In this document: in pieces, positions 41,641 to 50,213 of the stretch
How positions within the stretch are numbered: the stretch's first letter is position 1
How the letters are laid out: the number at the start of each line of letters is the position of its first letter
Source of the DNA: an uncultured Eubacteriales bacterium
GTDB taxonomy: Bacteria; Bacillota; Clostridia; Oscillospirales; Acutalibacteraceae
Reading direction: 5' to 3'
Assembly (NCBI GenBank): GCA_934491515.1
Contig: CAKSTF010000005.1
Location: forward strand, 1-64,000
DNA length: 64,000 bases
The notes under the pieces: model-generated
What the model was told of the DNA's origin: nothing
Databases searched by the model: none
What the model saw: only the letters and a program-made list of their open reading frames with translations
Translations under genes and position numbers: made by a program

Positions 41641-42840
41641 TCAGCCTTTTGCCTTTATAATCAGCATAAGTTTAACGCAGTCAAGTATATCCACCTTCCC
41701 GTCGCCGTTGATATCTGCGGCGGCAAGTTTAATATCTTCAGCCGTTATAAGACCTGCGTTGTATTTTGCGATAAGTTCGGCATCGGTTTTATCTGTTTTT
41801 CCGTCGCCGTTCACATCGCCCGTTACAAATTCTATATCGCGCGTTTCTTTATATCCGCATTCGGTGCAGTGGCGTTCTTCATTGCCCTTTCCGGTAAGCG
41901 TAGGCCAGTTTTCTACCGTCCACCCGGTTAAATCGTGCGGTGCGTTGTCGGCGGTGTGGTCACAATTTTTACATTTGTGGAAATGCTCGGTTTCATTATA
42001 CTCCCAAACATCAGAAACATCGTGACCGGAAGCCGCTGTATACACGGTTTTAACATATCCGCACTCGGTGCAGGTATAGGTGCTCTCGCCCGATTCGGTA
42101 CAGGTAGGCACCTTTACAACATTTTCGGCGCCGTATGTATGCGATTTTACCGAGTCGGATATCTTTTCGCCGCAAACCGTGCAGTTGTGCCAATGGTTGT
42201 CCGCATCGCTTAAAAACTCAGCCGCAGCGGTATGGGCGGTCTTATCACAGGAAAGTTTAAGAAGACCGGCAGCGCGCAGTTCGGCAAAAGACATTGACAA
42301 AATACCGTTGTTCGCGCCTATTGCTATGCTTTCCCACTGTTCTTTTGTTCCGGCATAGTCAACAGAGGTAATTGCGGTGCAGCCGTCAAACGCGCCTTCG
42401 CCTATCGTTTTAAGGGTGGCGGGCAATATCACGGACGTAAGCTTATCTTCGCCCCTGAAAGCATTTGCACCGATACCTTCAATTCCGTTTGCCACGTTAA
42501 GCGTGTGGTAATATACGGCGGAAGCCCCTTTTTTATCAACAAGTTTCCATGGCGCATCGGAATAATCGCCGTCCGCAGTGTAATCCTTCATCAGGCGGTA
42601 CTCCGGATGGTCGGGATTGTAAAAATCCGAATCGGCGGAGGCATAAACTTTAAGGGTATGCGTTTCGCCGTTTGAATCGGTCGTAAGCGACCACGACATG
42701 GTGTTTGTATCGTTACAATAACCTTTTTCGTTTCTTATGGTGGGCGGATCGGGTTCTACCACAACGGCCTGCGCCGTAACAAAGCAGACAAGCAGTAAAA
42801 CGCTGAGTATAGCCGCCGTAATTCTTTTTGTTGCTTTCAT
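41641..42840 (-). CDS. Secreted dockerin protein with LRR and CxxC repeats
   Basis: 399 residues. Signal peptide (ITAAILSVLLLVCFVTAQA); a region with one or two BspA-type leucine-rich repeats (GIGANAFRG, LPATLKTIGEGAFDGC); three or four approximately 50-residue modules each with a Cys-x-x-Cys pair (CTVCGEK, CTECGYVK, CKNCDHT, CTECGYKE) and conserved His/Trp, like putative surface zinc-ribbon repeats; and a C-terminal type I dockerin with both calcium loops intact: DVNGDGKTDKTD and DINGDGKVDILD. I start at the ATG after AGGAGTG. It has no catalytic domain, so it is a candidate structural or binding partner of the adjacent cohesin protein. Confidence 0.85.
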   Translation of the reverse strand: MKATKRITAAILSVLLLVCFVTAQAVVVEPDPPTIRNEKGYCNDTNTMSWSLTTDSNGETHTLKVYASADSDFYNPDHPEYRLMKDYTADGDYSDAPWKLVDKKGASAVYYHTLNVANGIEGIGANAFRGEDKLTSVILPATLKTIGEGAFDGCTAITSVDYAGTKEQWESIAIGANNGILSMSFAELRAAGLLKLSCDKTAHTAAAEFLSDADNHWHNCTVCGEKISDSVKSHTYGAENVVKVPTCTESGESTYTCTECGYVKTVYTAASGHDVSDVWEYNETEHFHKCKNCDHTADNAPHDLTGWTVENWPTLTGKGNEERHCTECGYKETRDIEFVTGDVNGDGKTDKTDAELIAKYNAGLITAEDIKLAAADINGDGKVDILDCVKLMLIIKAKG

Positions 42841-42926
42841 CAAAGCACACTCCTGACAAAATAAAGTGCAAGATATTTCTGCGGAAACGGCGTTCCCCTT
42901 AAAACCGGAAAACGCCGCAAAGCAAA

Positions 42927-43037
42927 TCAATCAAGGTCTTCGTCACCGAGGTCTATCTTACCGCCGCCCGTAGGAGAAGTAACTATTATATCCTCTTTAA
43001 TTTCAATCAGTTCAAATTTTGCTTCTTCGAATTTCAT
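42927..43037 (-). CDS. 36-residue peptide between cohesin and dockerin genes
   Basis: Predicted peptide: Lys/Glu-rich first half MKFEEAKFELIEIKEDII, then VTSPTGGGK and an acidic tail IDLGDEDLD. AAAGGAGG stands 7 bases before the ATG, an excellent site. It lies 20 bases after the cohesin gene and 86 bases before the dockerin start on the same strand. It has no signal peptide. Short Clostridia peptides with an aliphatic-acidic front and a TS(G/P)-Gly-acidic back are familiar from annotation; I know of no assigned role. A modified-peptide precursor is possible but there is no maturation enzyme nearby. Confidence 0.65.
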   Translation of the reverse strand: MKFEEAKFELIEIKEDIIVTSPTGGGKIDLGDEDLD

Positions 43038-43056
43038 TTTATAATCCTCCTTTAAG

Positions 43057-44520
43057 TCAGTTGCCGGCGGCAGCATAGGCCTTTGCCGAGTCGCCGTATT
43101 TAAGCATTAAGTTCAAAAGTTCTACCGTTTTTTCATCGGTATTCGCATTTGAAAGTTTTGAATATGCAAACGATTCTATGCTGTAGGTAAGCACGCCGCT
43201 TATCTGCGTGTCGCCGTCATAAACCGCGACATAAAGCGGAGTTCCCATCCACGCAGGACCGTATTCGCTGAAAAGTACCGTGTATTTGTCTTCGTCCGCT
43301 TCGTAAGTGAAGTCGGGAGTGGCACCGTATATCGCCTCGTCATAAAGATTCTGACACGCTTCGTCCGTGAAATATTTAACCTTAAGGTTTTCGGTATCGG
43401 CAGTGTTTGTAAAGCGGAAACGCAATGTCATACCGGAATCAAGTATAAGTCCCACGTTTCTGAACCTTGAAGTTGCGCCGTCAAGCGTTCCTACATTCTG
43501 TACGGTTGAATAAGGCGGAACCGAGGAAGACGCATAATTCTGAACGCAGTCTTTAACGCCCTCAACCTCGTTGCAAAGCGCATCGGTATGGTAATTCATA
43601 TATTTCTGGGCAGCAGCGCCGTAGTTAAGCATATCCGCAAACAGGCGCTTTGTGGTATCGTCGGGGTTACGGTTAAGTTTTGTAGTGCAGAACTTGACAA
43701 GACTTGTTGTGTAATTCTTGCCAAAGTCCTCGCTGCTGTACGTTTTTCCGTTGTAATCGGCATAAAGAACGGTGGTGATATCCATATTCATCTGCTGGGG
43801 ATTTATCTCGTTAAAGCGGAATGAATATCTCTGTACGCCGTCATCGTCTGTTTTAACGGTATAATCGCGTACCGTATAAGGTACGTCGTCTATCGTAAAT
43901 ACGGCATAAGGGTCTTTGTAGCCGCCGCTTGTAAATATATCAGCGTTTGCGCGGTATTCAAGAACGATTCTTCCGCTTAATATAAAGGTCTGTTTTGAGA
44001 ACTTAAGCTGCGTTTCCGGTGTGGCGGAAGCAACGGTTATTTTACCGTTTGTCGCGGTAACATCGGTTATGGGCTGCGGATTGCTTTGTAAATCGGCTGC
44101 GGTAAGGTCGCCTATTGTAAGGTCGGACTGCTTACCGGCGGCGTCCGCGTTCGCCGTAAACGTAACGGTCGCCGTTTTGCCTGCAGGAATTTCTTCCGCG
44201 CCGAAAAACTGTACCCATATCTTGTTTTCGGAATAGTTAAGGTTGGATACAAGAATAAATTCTTCCGACAAGGCGGAAGTTACGCTTTTCGGAGTTAAAA
44301 CCGCATTATCATAAGCCAGCGAAAAGGATACGCCGCCTACGCCCGTTCCCGTAAGGTTTATATCAACGGAAACTTCTTCGCCGGGGTTTGCCGAACCCTC
44401 GGTAACGGAAATTCCCGTACCCGAAGCCGCGTAAACACCGGCATAGACCGCCACAGCAAATATTGTAAGAACAAGTGCAACGGCAAGGACTATACTGCAA
44501 GCCTTTTTAAAAAAGCTCAT
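43057..44520 (-). CDS. Secreted cohesin-like protein
   Basis: 487 residues. Signal peptide (IVLAVALVLTIFAVAVYAG), then one cohesin-type domain about residues 33-165 (ISVTEGSANPGEEVSVDINL, VGGVSFSLAYDNAVLTP, IPAGKTATVTFTANADAAGK, ITDVTATNGKITV). The rest (about 170-487) is an uncharacterised domain with LSGRIVLEYRANADIFTSGG, FADMLNYGAAAQKYMNYHTD and FAYSKLSNANTDEKTVEL, a module I have seen only in uncultured Clostridia surface proteins and for which I know no function. No sortase motif or S-layer domain. The start chosen follows GGGG; two upstream ATGs are weaker. It probably heads the cohesin-peptide-dockerin transcript. Confidence 0.75.
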   Translation of the reverse strand: MSFFKKACSIVLAVALVLTIFAVAVYAGVYAASGTGISVTEGSANPGEEVSVDINLTGTGVGGVSFSLAYDNAVLTPKSVTSALSEEFILVSNLNYSENKIWVQFFGAEEIPAGKTATVTFTANADAAGKQSDLTIGDLTAADLQSNPQPITDVTATNGKITVASATPETQLKFSKQTFILSGRIVLEYRANADIFTSGGYKDPYAVFTIDDVPYTVRDYTVKTDDDGVQRYSFRFNEINPQQMNMDITTVLYADYNGKTYSSEDFGKNYTTSLVKFCTTKLNRNPDDTTKRLFADMLNYGAAAQKYMNYHTDALCNEVEGVKDCVQNYASSSVPPYSTVQNVGTLDGATSRFRNVGLILDSGMTLRFRFTNTADTENLKVKYFTDEACQNLYDEAIYGATPDFTYEADEDKYTVLFSEYGPAWMGTPLYVAVYDGDTQISGVLTYSIESFAYSKLSNANTDEKTVELLNLMLKYGDSAKAYAAAGN

Positions 44521-44773
44521 CTGAAAACCCCATTTCATAAACGTTCTGTGCAAAATGCAGGCAATATGCCCGATTATTCGTGTACTATATTATCACAAAA
44601 CGTTTTTTATTGCAACAGTTTTTGACCGAAAAATAAAATTTTCCTTGCCTGGAATTTTAAGTGTTTTCTTGTTGAGTTTCTGAAAAAACGATTCGTTTTC
44701 GGTCTATTCTGCACAAAAAAACCGCAAATTTGAAAACCGCGTTTTTGTATTTGTACAAAATTTCAAAAAAATA

Positions 44774-44802
44774 TTGACAAGCGCGCGGCTTGTGCCTATA
44801 AT
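44774..44802 (+). promoter_or_regulatory. Promoter of the lysine transporter operon
   Basis: TTGACA, 17 bases, TATAAT; predicted start about 44809, directly before the riboswitch. Confidence 0.85.
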
Positions 44803-44820
44803 GAAGGCAAATTCAATAAC

Positions 44821-44990
44821 ATCTGATAGAGGCGCGGATGAGATCAGTACCACGCGGCATACGTCGGCAGACGGTTGCGTGCGAAAGGTGATTCCGCCGA
44901 AGTTATACACACGGCTGCCGCCGTTGTATTGCTGGGACCGTATTTAACAGATACGGCACTGTCACTGTTTTTCGGTGGAGCGCTATCATC
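44821..44990 (+). ncRNA. Lysine riboswitch (L box) aptamer
   Basis: The L-box signature appears in order: AGAGGCGCGG, AGTA, a GCGAAAGGTGATTCCGCCGA region, TTGCTGGG..., ACTGTCA, and GGAGCGCTATC closing P1 with GATAG at the 5' end. This defines the five-helix lysine aptamer. It is followed by a terminator, so lysine should switch transcription off. Confidence 0.95.
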
Positions 44991-45018
44991 GGCATATTTT
45001 TGCTATTTTGGTTTAAAA

Positions 45019-45056
45019 AGCCCGTGATACCGTTTTTTCGAGTATCACGGGTTTTT
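45019..45056 (+). terminator. Riboswitch expression-platform terminator
   Basis: CCCGTGATAC-cgttttttcga-GTATCACGGG-TTTTT between the aptamer and the transporter ribosome binding site. Confidence 0.9.
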
Positions 45057-45086
45057 GAATTATCTGATTTAAAGGAGTTGTTTTAA

Positions 45087-45968
45087 ATGAACAGAACAAG
45101 AAGAATTTTATCGGCAATCACGGCAGTTGTGCTTTCCGCCGCAATATTTGCAGGCTGCGGAAGCAAAGAATCGGCTGTTGACATTAAAAACGCCAAAAAC
45201 TTAGACGACCTTGCAGGCGCCAAGATTGCCGCACAGGCAGGCACTTTCCATGCGGACGCTTTAACGCAGATAAAGGACGTTAAGTCTTCCACATATCCCG
45301 AATTTGCGGATCTTCTCACAGCGCTTAAAAGCGGTGCGATAGACGGATACATTTCCGAAGAGCCCACTGCTCTTGCCGAATGCAAGGCGGACAGCACGCT
45401 TACATATATACCCCTTAAAAACAATGACACAGGCTTTAAGGCTACCGCAGCTGACGTAAGCGTTGCCATCGGTCTTAAGAAGGGTTCTAATCTTAAAGAA
45501 AAAATCAACACCGTTCTTGCGGAAATAACCGAAGAACAGAAAAGCAAACTTATGGAGCAGATAGTTACCCTTTCCGCGGGCGGAACGATTGACGAGTTTG
45601 CGGTAAGCTGCGAAGCGCCGAAAACCACCACCGGCACGCTTAAAGTAGGTATGGAATGTGCATACCGTCCCTACAACTGGACCGACACCGAAAACAAGAG
45701 TATCGGCAGCGTTCCGATAAGCGGCGAAGGCAAAGACGGTCTTTATGCAAACGGCTACGACGTTCAGATAGCACAGTACGTTGCAAATAAATTAGGTCTT
45801 AAACTCGAAATATACGCAACCGACTGGGAATCCCTTATACCGGCTGTACAGTCGGGAACGCTTAACGCGGTAATCGCCGGCATGAGCCCCACCGCAGAGC
45901 GCGCAAAAGAGGTTGACTTCACAGAGCCCTACTACGAATCCAACCTTGTTGTAATAATCAGGAAATAA
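45087..45968 (+). CDS. Lysine ABC transporter binding lipoprotein, circularly permuted
   Basis: 293 residues. A lipoprotein signal (LSAAIFAGCGSK, Cys23) then the second half of a SBP_bac_3 domain comes first (NLDDLAGAKIAAQAGTFHAD, ALKSGAIDGYISEEPTAL, VAIGLKKGSNLKEKIN) and the first half last (TLKVGMECAYRPYNWTDTE; YANGYDVQIAQYVANKLG; SLIPAVQSGTLNAVIAGMSP; the ligand-binding TAERAKEVDF; PYYESNLVVII). Order is thus lobe 2 - end - linker (about 153-180) - lobe 1, a circular permutation of the amino-acid-binding fold. All expected parts are present once. AAAGGAG precedes ATG. Specificity for lysine comes from the riboswitch. Confidence 0.9.
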   Translation: MNRTRRILSAITAVVLSAAIFAGCGSKESAVDIKNAKNLDDLAGAKIAAQAGTFHADALTQIKDVKSSTYPEFADLLTALKSGAIDGYISEEPTALAECKADSTLTYIPLKNNDTGFKATAADVSVAIGLKKGSNLKEKINTVLAEITEEQKSKLMEQIVTLSAGGTIDEFAVSCEAPKTTTGTLKVGMECAYRPYNWTDTENKSIGSVPISGEGKDGLYANGYDVQIAQYVANKLGLKLEIYATDWESLIPAVQSGTLNAVIAGMSPTAERAKEVDFTEPYYESNLVVIIRK

Positions 45969-45989
45969 TCTTTTAACGGCGGGTTTTAT

Positions 45990-46754
45990 ATGAGTTTTTT
46001 AAACGATGTTTTAAATATTTTCGTAAAATACTGGCCGATGCTTTTAAGGGGCGTGGGCAACACGATGCTTATCGCCCTTACGGGCACGGTAGCAGGTCTT
46101 GCAATCGGTCTGCTTACGGGAATAATACGCACGGCTCCCCTTTCAAAGCATTCGGTAATGCGGGAGCTGCACAAAATACTTAACGGTATTATATCGGTTT
46201 ACGTTGAAATCTTCCGCGGAACGCCGATGATGGTGCAGTCGATGGTTATATACTGGGGATACGCCTTTGCAACAGGCGGCAGAACGCTGCCGCTTATACC
46301 GTCCGGTGTACTTATTGTTTCGATAAACACCGGCGCATACATGGCGGAAATAGTACGCGGCGGTATAATTTCCATAGACAAAGGTCAGTTTGAGGGCGCC
46401 ATATCAATAGGTATGTCCCATTCGCAGACCATGTTCAAGGTAATAATACCGCAGGTAATACGCAACATTCTGCCCTCTGTAAGCAACGAGTTTGTAATCA
46501 ACATAAAAGATACTTCGGTGCTTAACGTTATAGGCGTTACGGAACTTTACTATTTTGCAGGCATAATAAAGCGCCAGAATTTCCAGACCTTCCAGACCTA
46601 CCTTGTGGTTTGCGTGCTTTACTTTGTGCTTACCTTCACGGTAACACGGCTTTTAAGACTTATCGAAAAGAAACTGGACGGCAAAGACAGTTATGTTATT
46701 TTCGGTTCCCAGACCGATCCGAGCGCCGAAATACATATTGAAAAGGAGGTTTGA
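45990..46754 (+). CDS. Lysine ABC transporter permease
   Basis: 254 residues, HisM/GlnP type with five or six membrane segments (TMLIALTGTVAGLAIGLLTG; VYVEIFRGTPMMVQSMV; the EAA-like loop YMAEIVRGGI-SIDKGQFEGAISIGMS). It forms the channel of the polar amino-acid importer. It follows the binding protein by 21 bases and overlaps the start region of the ATPase. Confidence 0.93.
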   Translation: MSFLNDVLNIFVKYWPMLLRGVGNTMLIALTGTVAGLAIGLLTGIIRTAPLSKHSVMRELHKILNGIISVYVEIFRGTPMMVQSMVIYWGYAFATGGRTLPLIPSGVLIVSINTGAYMAEIVRGGIISIDKGQFEGAISIGMSHSQTMFKVIIPQVIRNILPSVSNEFVINIKDTSVLNVIGVTELYYFAGIIKRQNFQTFQTYLVVCVLYFVLTFTVTRLLRLIEKKLDGKDSYVIFGSQTDPSAEIHIEKEV

Positions 46755-46756
46755 CC

Positions 46757-47497
46757 GTGGACGGCAATGTTATAGAACTTATACATCTTCAAAAGCAGTT
46801 CGGTGAAAACTCCGTTCTGCGCGACATAAACCTTTCGGTTAAAAAAGGTGAAGTTTTAAGCATTATAGGACCTTCGGGTTCGGGAAAAAGCACAATGCTT
46901 CGCTGCATAAACCTGCTTGAAACGCACACCGGCGGCCAGGTGCTTTACCACGGCAACGATATCACTGCCGACGGCTTTGACCTTTCGGCTTACCGCGCAA
47001 AGGCGGTAATGGTTTTCCAAAGTTTTAACCTTTTCAATAATATGACGGCGCTTGAAAACTGCATAACGGGACAGATATGCGTTTTAAAGCGCACACGACG
47101 TCAGGCGGAAGAAATTGCAATGAAATACCTTAAAAAGGTTGGAATGGAGCCTTACATAAACGCAAAGCCGGCGCAGCTTTCAGGCGGACAAAAACAGCGC
47201 GTTGCCATTGCGCGTGCCCTTGCCATGGAACCTGAGATACTGCTGTTTGACGAACCCACAAGCGCCCTTGACCCGCAAATGGTGGGCGAAGTGCTTTCGG
47301 TTATGACCGACCTTGCAAAGGAAGGTATGACCATGATCGTTGTGACCCACGAAATGGCGTTTGCGCGCGATGTTTCCACAAACGTTGTGTTTATGTCGGA
47401 CGGGGTTATCTGCGAATCGGGAAAACCGCAGGATATCTTTATGAATCCGCAAAACCCGAAAACGCGCGAATTTTTATCCCGTTTTCTTACAAACTGA
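46757..47497 (+). CDS. Lysine ABC transporter ATP-binding protein
   Basis: 246 residues: Walker A GPSGSGKSTML, Q-loop FQSFNLFNN, signature LSGGQKQRVAIARAL, Walker B ILLFDEPTSALDP, H-loop VVTHEM. Belongs to the GlnQ/HisP branch. I start at GTG because AAAGGAGG is 7 bases upstream; an earlier TTG is too close. Third and last gene of the lysine operon. Confidence 0.95.
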   Translation: MDGNVIELIHLQKQFGENSVLRDINLSVKKGEVLSIIGPSGSGKSTMLRCINLLETHTGGQVLYHGNDITADGFDLSAYRAKAVMVFQSFNLFNNMTALENCITGQICVLKRTRRQAEEIAMKYLKKVGMEPYINAKPAQLSGGQKQRVAIARALAMEPEILLFDEPTSALDPQMVGEVLSVMTDLAKEGMTMIVVTHEMAFARDVSTNVVFMSDGVICESGKPQDIFMNPQNPKTREFLSRFLTN

Positions 47498-47511
47498 ATT
47501 ATTTTGTATTG

Positions 47512-47549
47512 CCCCCGACCGCGCGTTTGTTCGGTTCGGGGGATTTTTT
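47512..47549 (+). terminator. Terminator of the lysine transporter operon
   Basis: CCCCCGACC-...-GGTTCGGGGG followed by ATTTTTTT, 15 bases past the stop. Confidence 0.88.
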
Positions 47550-47618
47550 TATGGACTGAAACCCTTTTATATGGTAATATTGTATTATAAATATAAGGTG
47601 CAATAAAAGAGGTGTTCT

Positions 47619-48507
47619 ATGAAAAACGGGAGATTACGTTCGCTTAAACTTAAAAACTTTTTTTTTAACAATTGCCGGAATAATAAACGCCGTAGGCGTT
47701 ACCATGTTTTTAGCGCCGGTAAATCTTTACGACAGCGGAATATCCGGAACTTCAATACTGCTTTCGCAGTTAACGCCCGAAACGCTCTCACTGTCGTTTT
47801 TTCTTATAGTGCTTAACATTCCGCTGTTTTTATACGGCTGCAAGCGTCAGGGCGCGGCATTTACTGTTTACGCGGTATTTACCGTAACGGTCTATTCACT
47901 TGCAGCGTTTTTAATAACCGATGTTTTATCGGTAGACGTAAGCATTGCCTCTCCCCTTGCGGGTGAAGATCTGCTTTTGTGCGCAATTTTCGGCGGGCTT
48001 ATATCGGGTATAGGCAGCGGTCTTGCGATACGCTTCGGCGGCGCGATGGACGGCATTGAGGTTATGGCGGTGATATTTGCAAAGCCTCTCGGAGTATCTG
48101 TCGGAACTTTTGTTATGGCGTACAACCTTATATTGTACGTTATATGCGGCGCTGTGCTTAAAAGCTGGATATTGCCGCTTTATTCCATAGTGGCATACGC
48201 CGCGGCGGTAAAAACTGTCGATTTTCTCGTAGAGGGCATAGACCGTTCAAAAGCCGCTATGATAGTTACTGCAAAAGAAAGTGATGTATGTGCGGCGCTT
48301 TCGGAGGAATTCGGCTGCGGTCTTACGGTTATGAATGCAAAGGGATACTACTCGCAAAGCGATAAAAGCGTTGTATATGTTGTTTTAAACCGTTTCCAGA
48401 TACCCGCTATGCGCAACGTAGTACATGACGCAGACCCCTCGGCTTACATTTCCATATCCGAAATAGCGGATGTTATGAGAGGAAACGAACCTGCTGCGCG
48501 ACAATGA
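47619..48507 (+). pseudogene. YitT-like membrane protein, frameshift in a T9 run
   Basis: An ATG with AAAGAGGTG at 47619 opens a frame that leaves the family at a run of nine T's (47658-47666). With eight T's the reading is KLKNFFLTIAGIINAVGVTM, joining the main frame of about 268 residues: four or more membrane segments and a cytoplasmic DUF2179 domain (AAMIVTAKESDVCAALSEEF; VVYVVLNRFQIPAMRNVVHD). YitT proteins are membrane proteins of unknown function in Firmicutes. The downstream frame has an internal ATG (47704) but no good ribosome binding site and would lose the first membrane segment. It may be a slippage-controlled gene or a sequencing error. Confidence 0.75.
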
Positions 48508-48601
48508 CATTTTTCGGCAATTATAGTGTTTGACTTTAAGCACCTCTGATGATATAATGACCTACGAAAAAAACACGACTTTATGTGAAAGGACTATAAA
48601 C

Positions 48602-50164
48602 ATGACATTTATTAAAACCGCCGATTTAAGGAAAACCCTTAAAGACGCATACGGCAAATACAAAGGTGACTTTTTATTCGGGCTGGCTGTTTGCTTTATC
48701 GCGCATTTTGTACTGCTTGCCAATTACCTTTTTAATCACGATTCGGTTGCAACTTTCTTTTCAAACTCATCATGGCTCATAACCCAAGGCAAGTGGTTTT
48801 CCTCCCCGATATCGCTTTTAAAAGGTTCTCTCGGCGTGCATTATTCACAGGCGCTTATAGGGCTTGTTTTCACCGCCCTTTCCGCCGTTCTTTTATGCAA
48901 TGCCATGGAGTGTGAAAATCCGCTTGCGCGGAAAATAATTATCGCAATGTACGCCCTTTTCCCCACAGTGGGCGTTTGTATGATGTACAACGGGCTTGAT
49001 TACTTCGCTTTTACCGCCTTTTTAAGCATAGCAGCAGCGCTTATCGGCAAAAAACGCGGCGTTTGGAATTTTATTTTTGCGGTTATTCTTCTTACGTTTT
49101 CCATAGGCGCATACCAGGGGTATATTGGCTTTGCGGCGGCTGTTTTTGTTTTCTACTGCCTTAAAAAACTGCTTGACGAAAACTCGAAAATCCGCGATGT
49201 ATTCGCAGACGGAATATATTATATCGCGATACTGCTTGTATCGGTTATATGCTACTATGTGATTCTTCAGGTAGTTCTTAAACTTTTTTCGATTCAGTTA
49301 AGCGACTATAAGGGAATAAGCAATATGTCCGGCATATTAAACCCCAAGGTGCTTTTCCCCGCTATCGTTACGGCATATAAAAACACAATCGGTTTCTTTA
49401 CACAGAATCTGATAGGTCCTTCTTCGGCCGTAACCCTTTACCTTAAACGCGCTGCGTTTGTGCTTATGGTGGCATCGGTGATTCATGCCCTTGCCGTAAT
49501 CATTAAAAGAAAAACTTTCGGCAAAGCGGCGCTTTTTGCGGCACTCTCAATTTTTGTACTTCCCGTTGCCGCAAACTTTATAGGCGTTCTTTCAAACAAC
49601 ACCAGTTTTTATTATGTTACGGCGTATCCGATAGTGTTTTTAATGCTTGCCGCGGTTTCGTATCTGTTTAGCATTAAAATAACCAAAAAGCACGCTGCGG
49701 ACCTCTTTGCGCGCGGCTGCGTTGCGCTTATAAGCACCGCGATAATATTCAATATGTTCACAACCGCCAACGTGCAGTACGAAAAATCAGAACGCACCAA
49801 AGCGGAAATGGATTCAAAAATAACGGAACTTATCACCATTATTCACACTGCCGACGGTTACACCCCGTCAACGCCGATAGTATTTTCGGGCAAAACGCCT
49901 TATAACTTCTTAAAATCGGGATACGTTACGGGCAGTTATGCTTATATGCTTGGCTATTCAAGGGCGGAGGATATGATTTATTCCGATGATATTTTGGGTT
50001 CTTATATAACCAACGTTTTAAATTACGACATTGTGATGCAGCGCTATGCTGAAGTGGGCGTAACATACGAAAGCATACTGAAAGAAATGCCGGTTTATCC
50101 GGCGCAGGGGTCTTTAAAGATGGTAAACGGCGTGCTGCTTGTAAAACTGGGCGAAGTCGAATAA
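48602..50164 (+). CDS. GtrII-like membrane glucosyltransferase
   Basis: 520 residues with about 11-12 membrane segments and an extracellular-type C-terminal region. NYLFNHDSVATFFSNSSWLITQGKWFS at the N-terminus resembles the GtrII/WfeX-like family that adds glucose from a lipid-linked donor to surface glycans. I start at the ATG preceded by AAAGGA 9 bases upstream; the longer frame's ATG overlaps YitT without a site. Convergent to the GT2/FdtA cluster, with which it may share a glycan; this is inference. Confidence 0.75.
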   Translation: MTFIKTADLRKTLKDAYGKYKGDFLFGLAVCFIAHFVLLANYLFNHDSVATFFSNSSWLITQGKWFSSPISLLKGSLGVHYSQALIGLVFTALSAVLLCNAMECENPLARKIIIAMYALFPTVGVCMMYNGLDYFAFTAFLSIAAALIGKKRGVWNFIFAVILLTFSIGAYQGYIGFAAAVFVFYCLKKLLDENSKIRDVFADGIYYIAILLVSVICYYVILQVVLKLFSIQLSDYKGISNMSGILNPKVLFPAIVTAYKNTIGFFTQNLIGPSSAVTLYLKRAAFVLMVASVIHALAVIIKRKTFGKAALFAALSIFVLPVAANFIGVLSNNTSFYYVTAYPIVFLMLAAVSYLFSIKITKKHAADLFARGCVALISTAIIFNMFTTANVQYEKSERTKAEMDSKITELITIIHTADGYTPSTPIVFSGKTPYNFLKSGYVTGSYAYMLGYSRAEDMIYSDDILGSYITNVLNYDIVMQRYAEVGVTYESILKEMPVYPAQGSLKMVNGVLLVKLGEVE

Positions 50165-50183
50165 AAGGCAAAAAAGATAAAAG

Positions 50184-50210
50184 AAAAGCAGGTCATATGA
50201 CCTGCTTTTT
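50184..50210. terminator. Bidirectional terminator
   Basis: AAAAGCAGGTCATATGACCTGCTTTTT, a perfect palindrome with A/T tails, between convergent genes. Confidence 0.88.
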
Positions 50211-50213
50211 ATT

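Noticed and set aside
44803..45086. A T-box or S-box as the leader type
   Set aside because: The ordered L-box motifs (AGAGGCGCGG, GGTGA...CGCCGA, ACTGTCA, GGAGCGCTATC) fit lysine riboswitches only.
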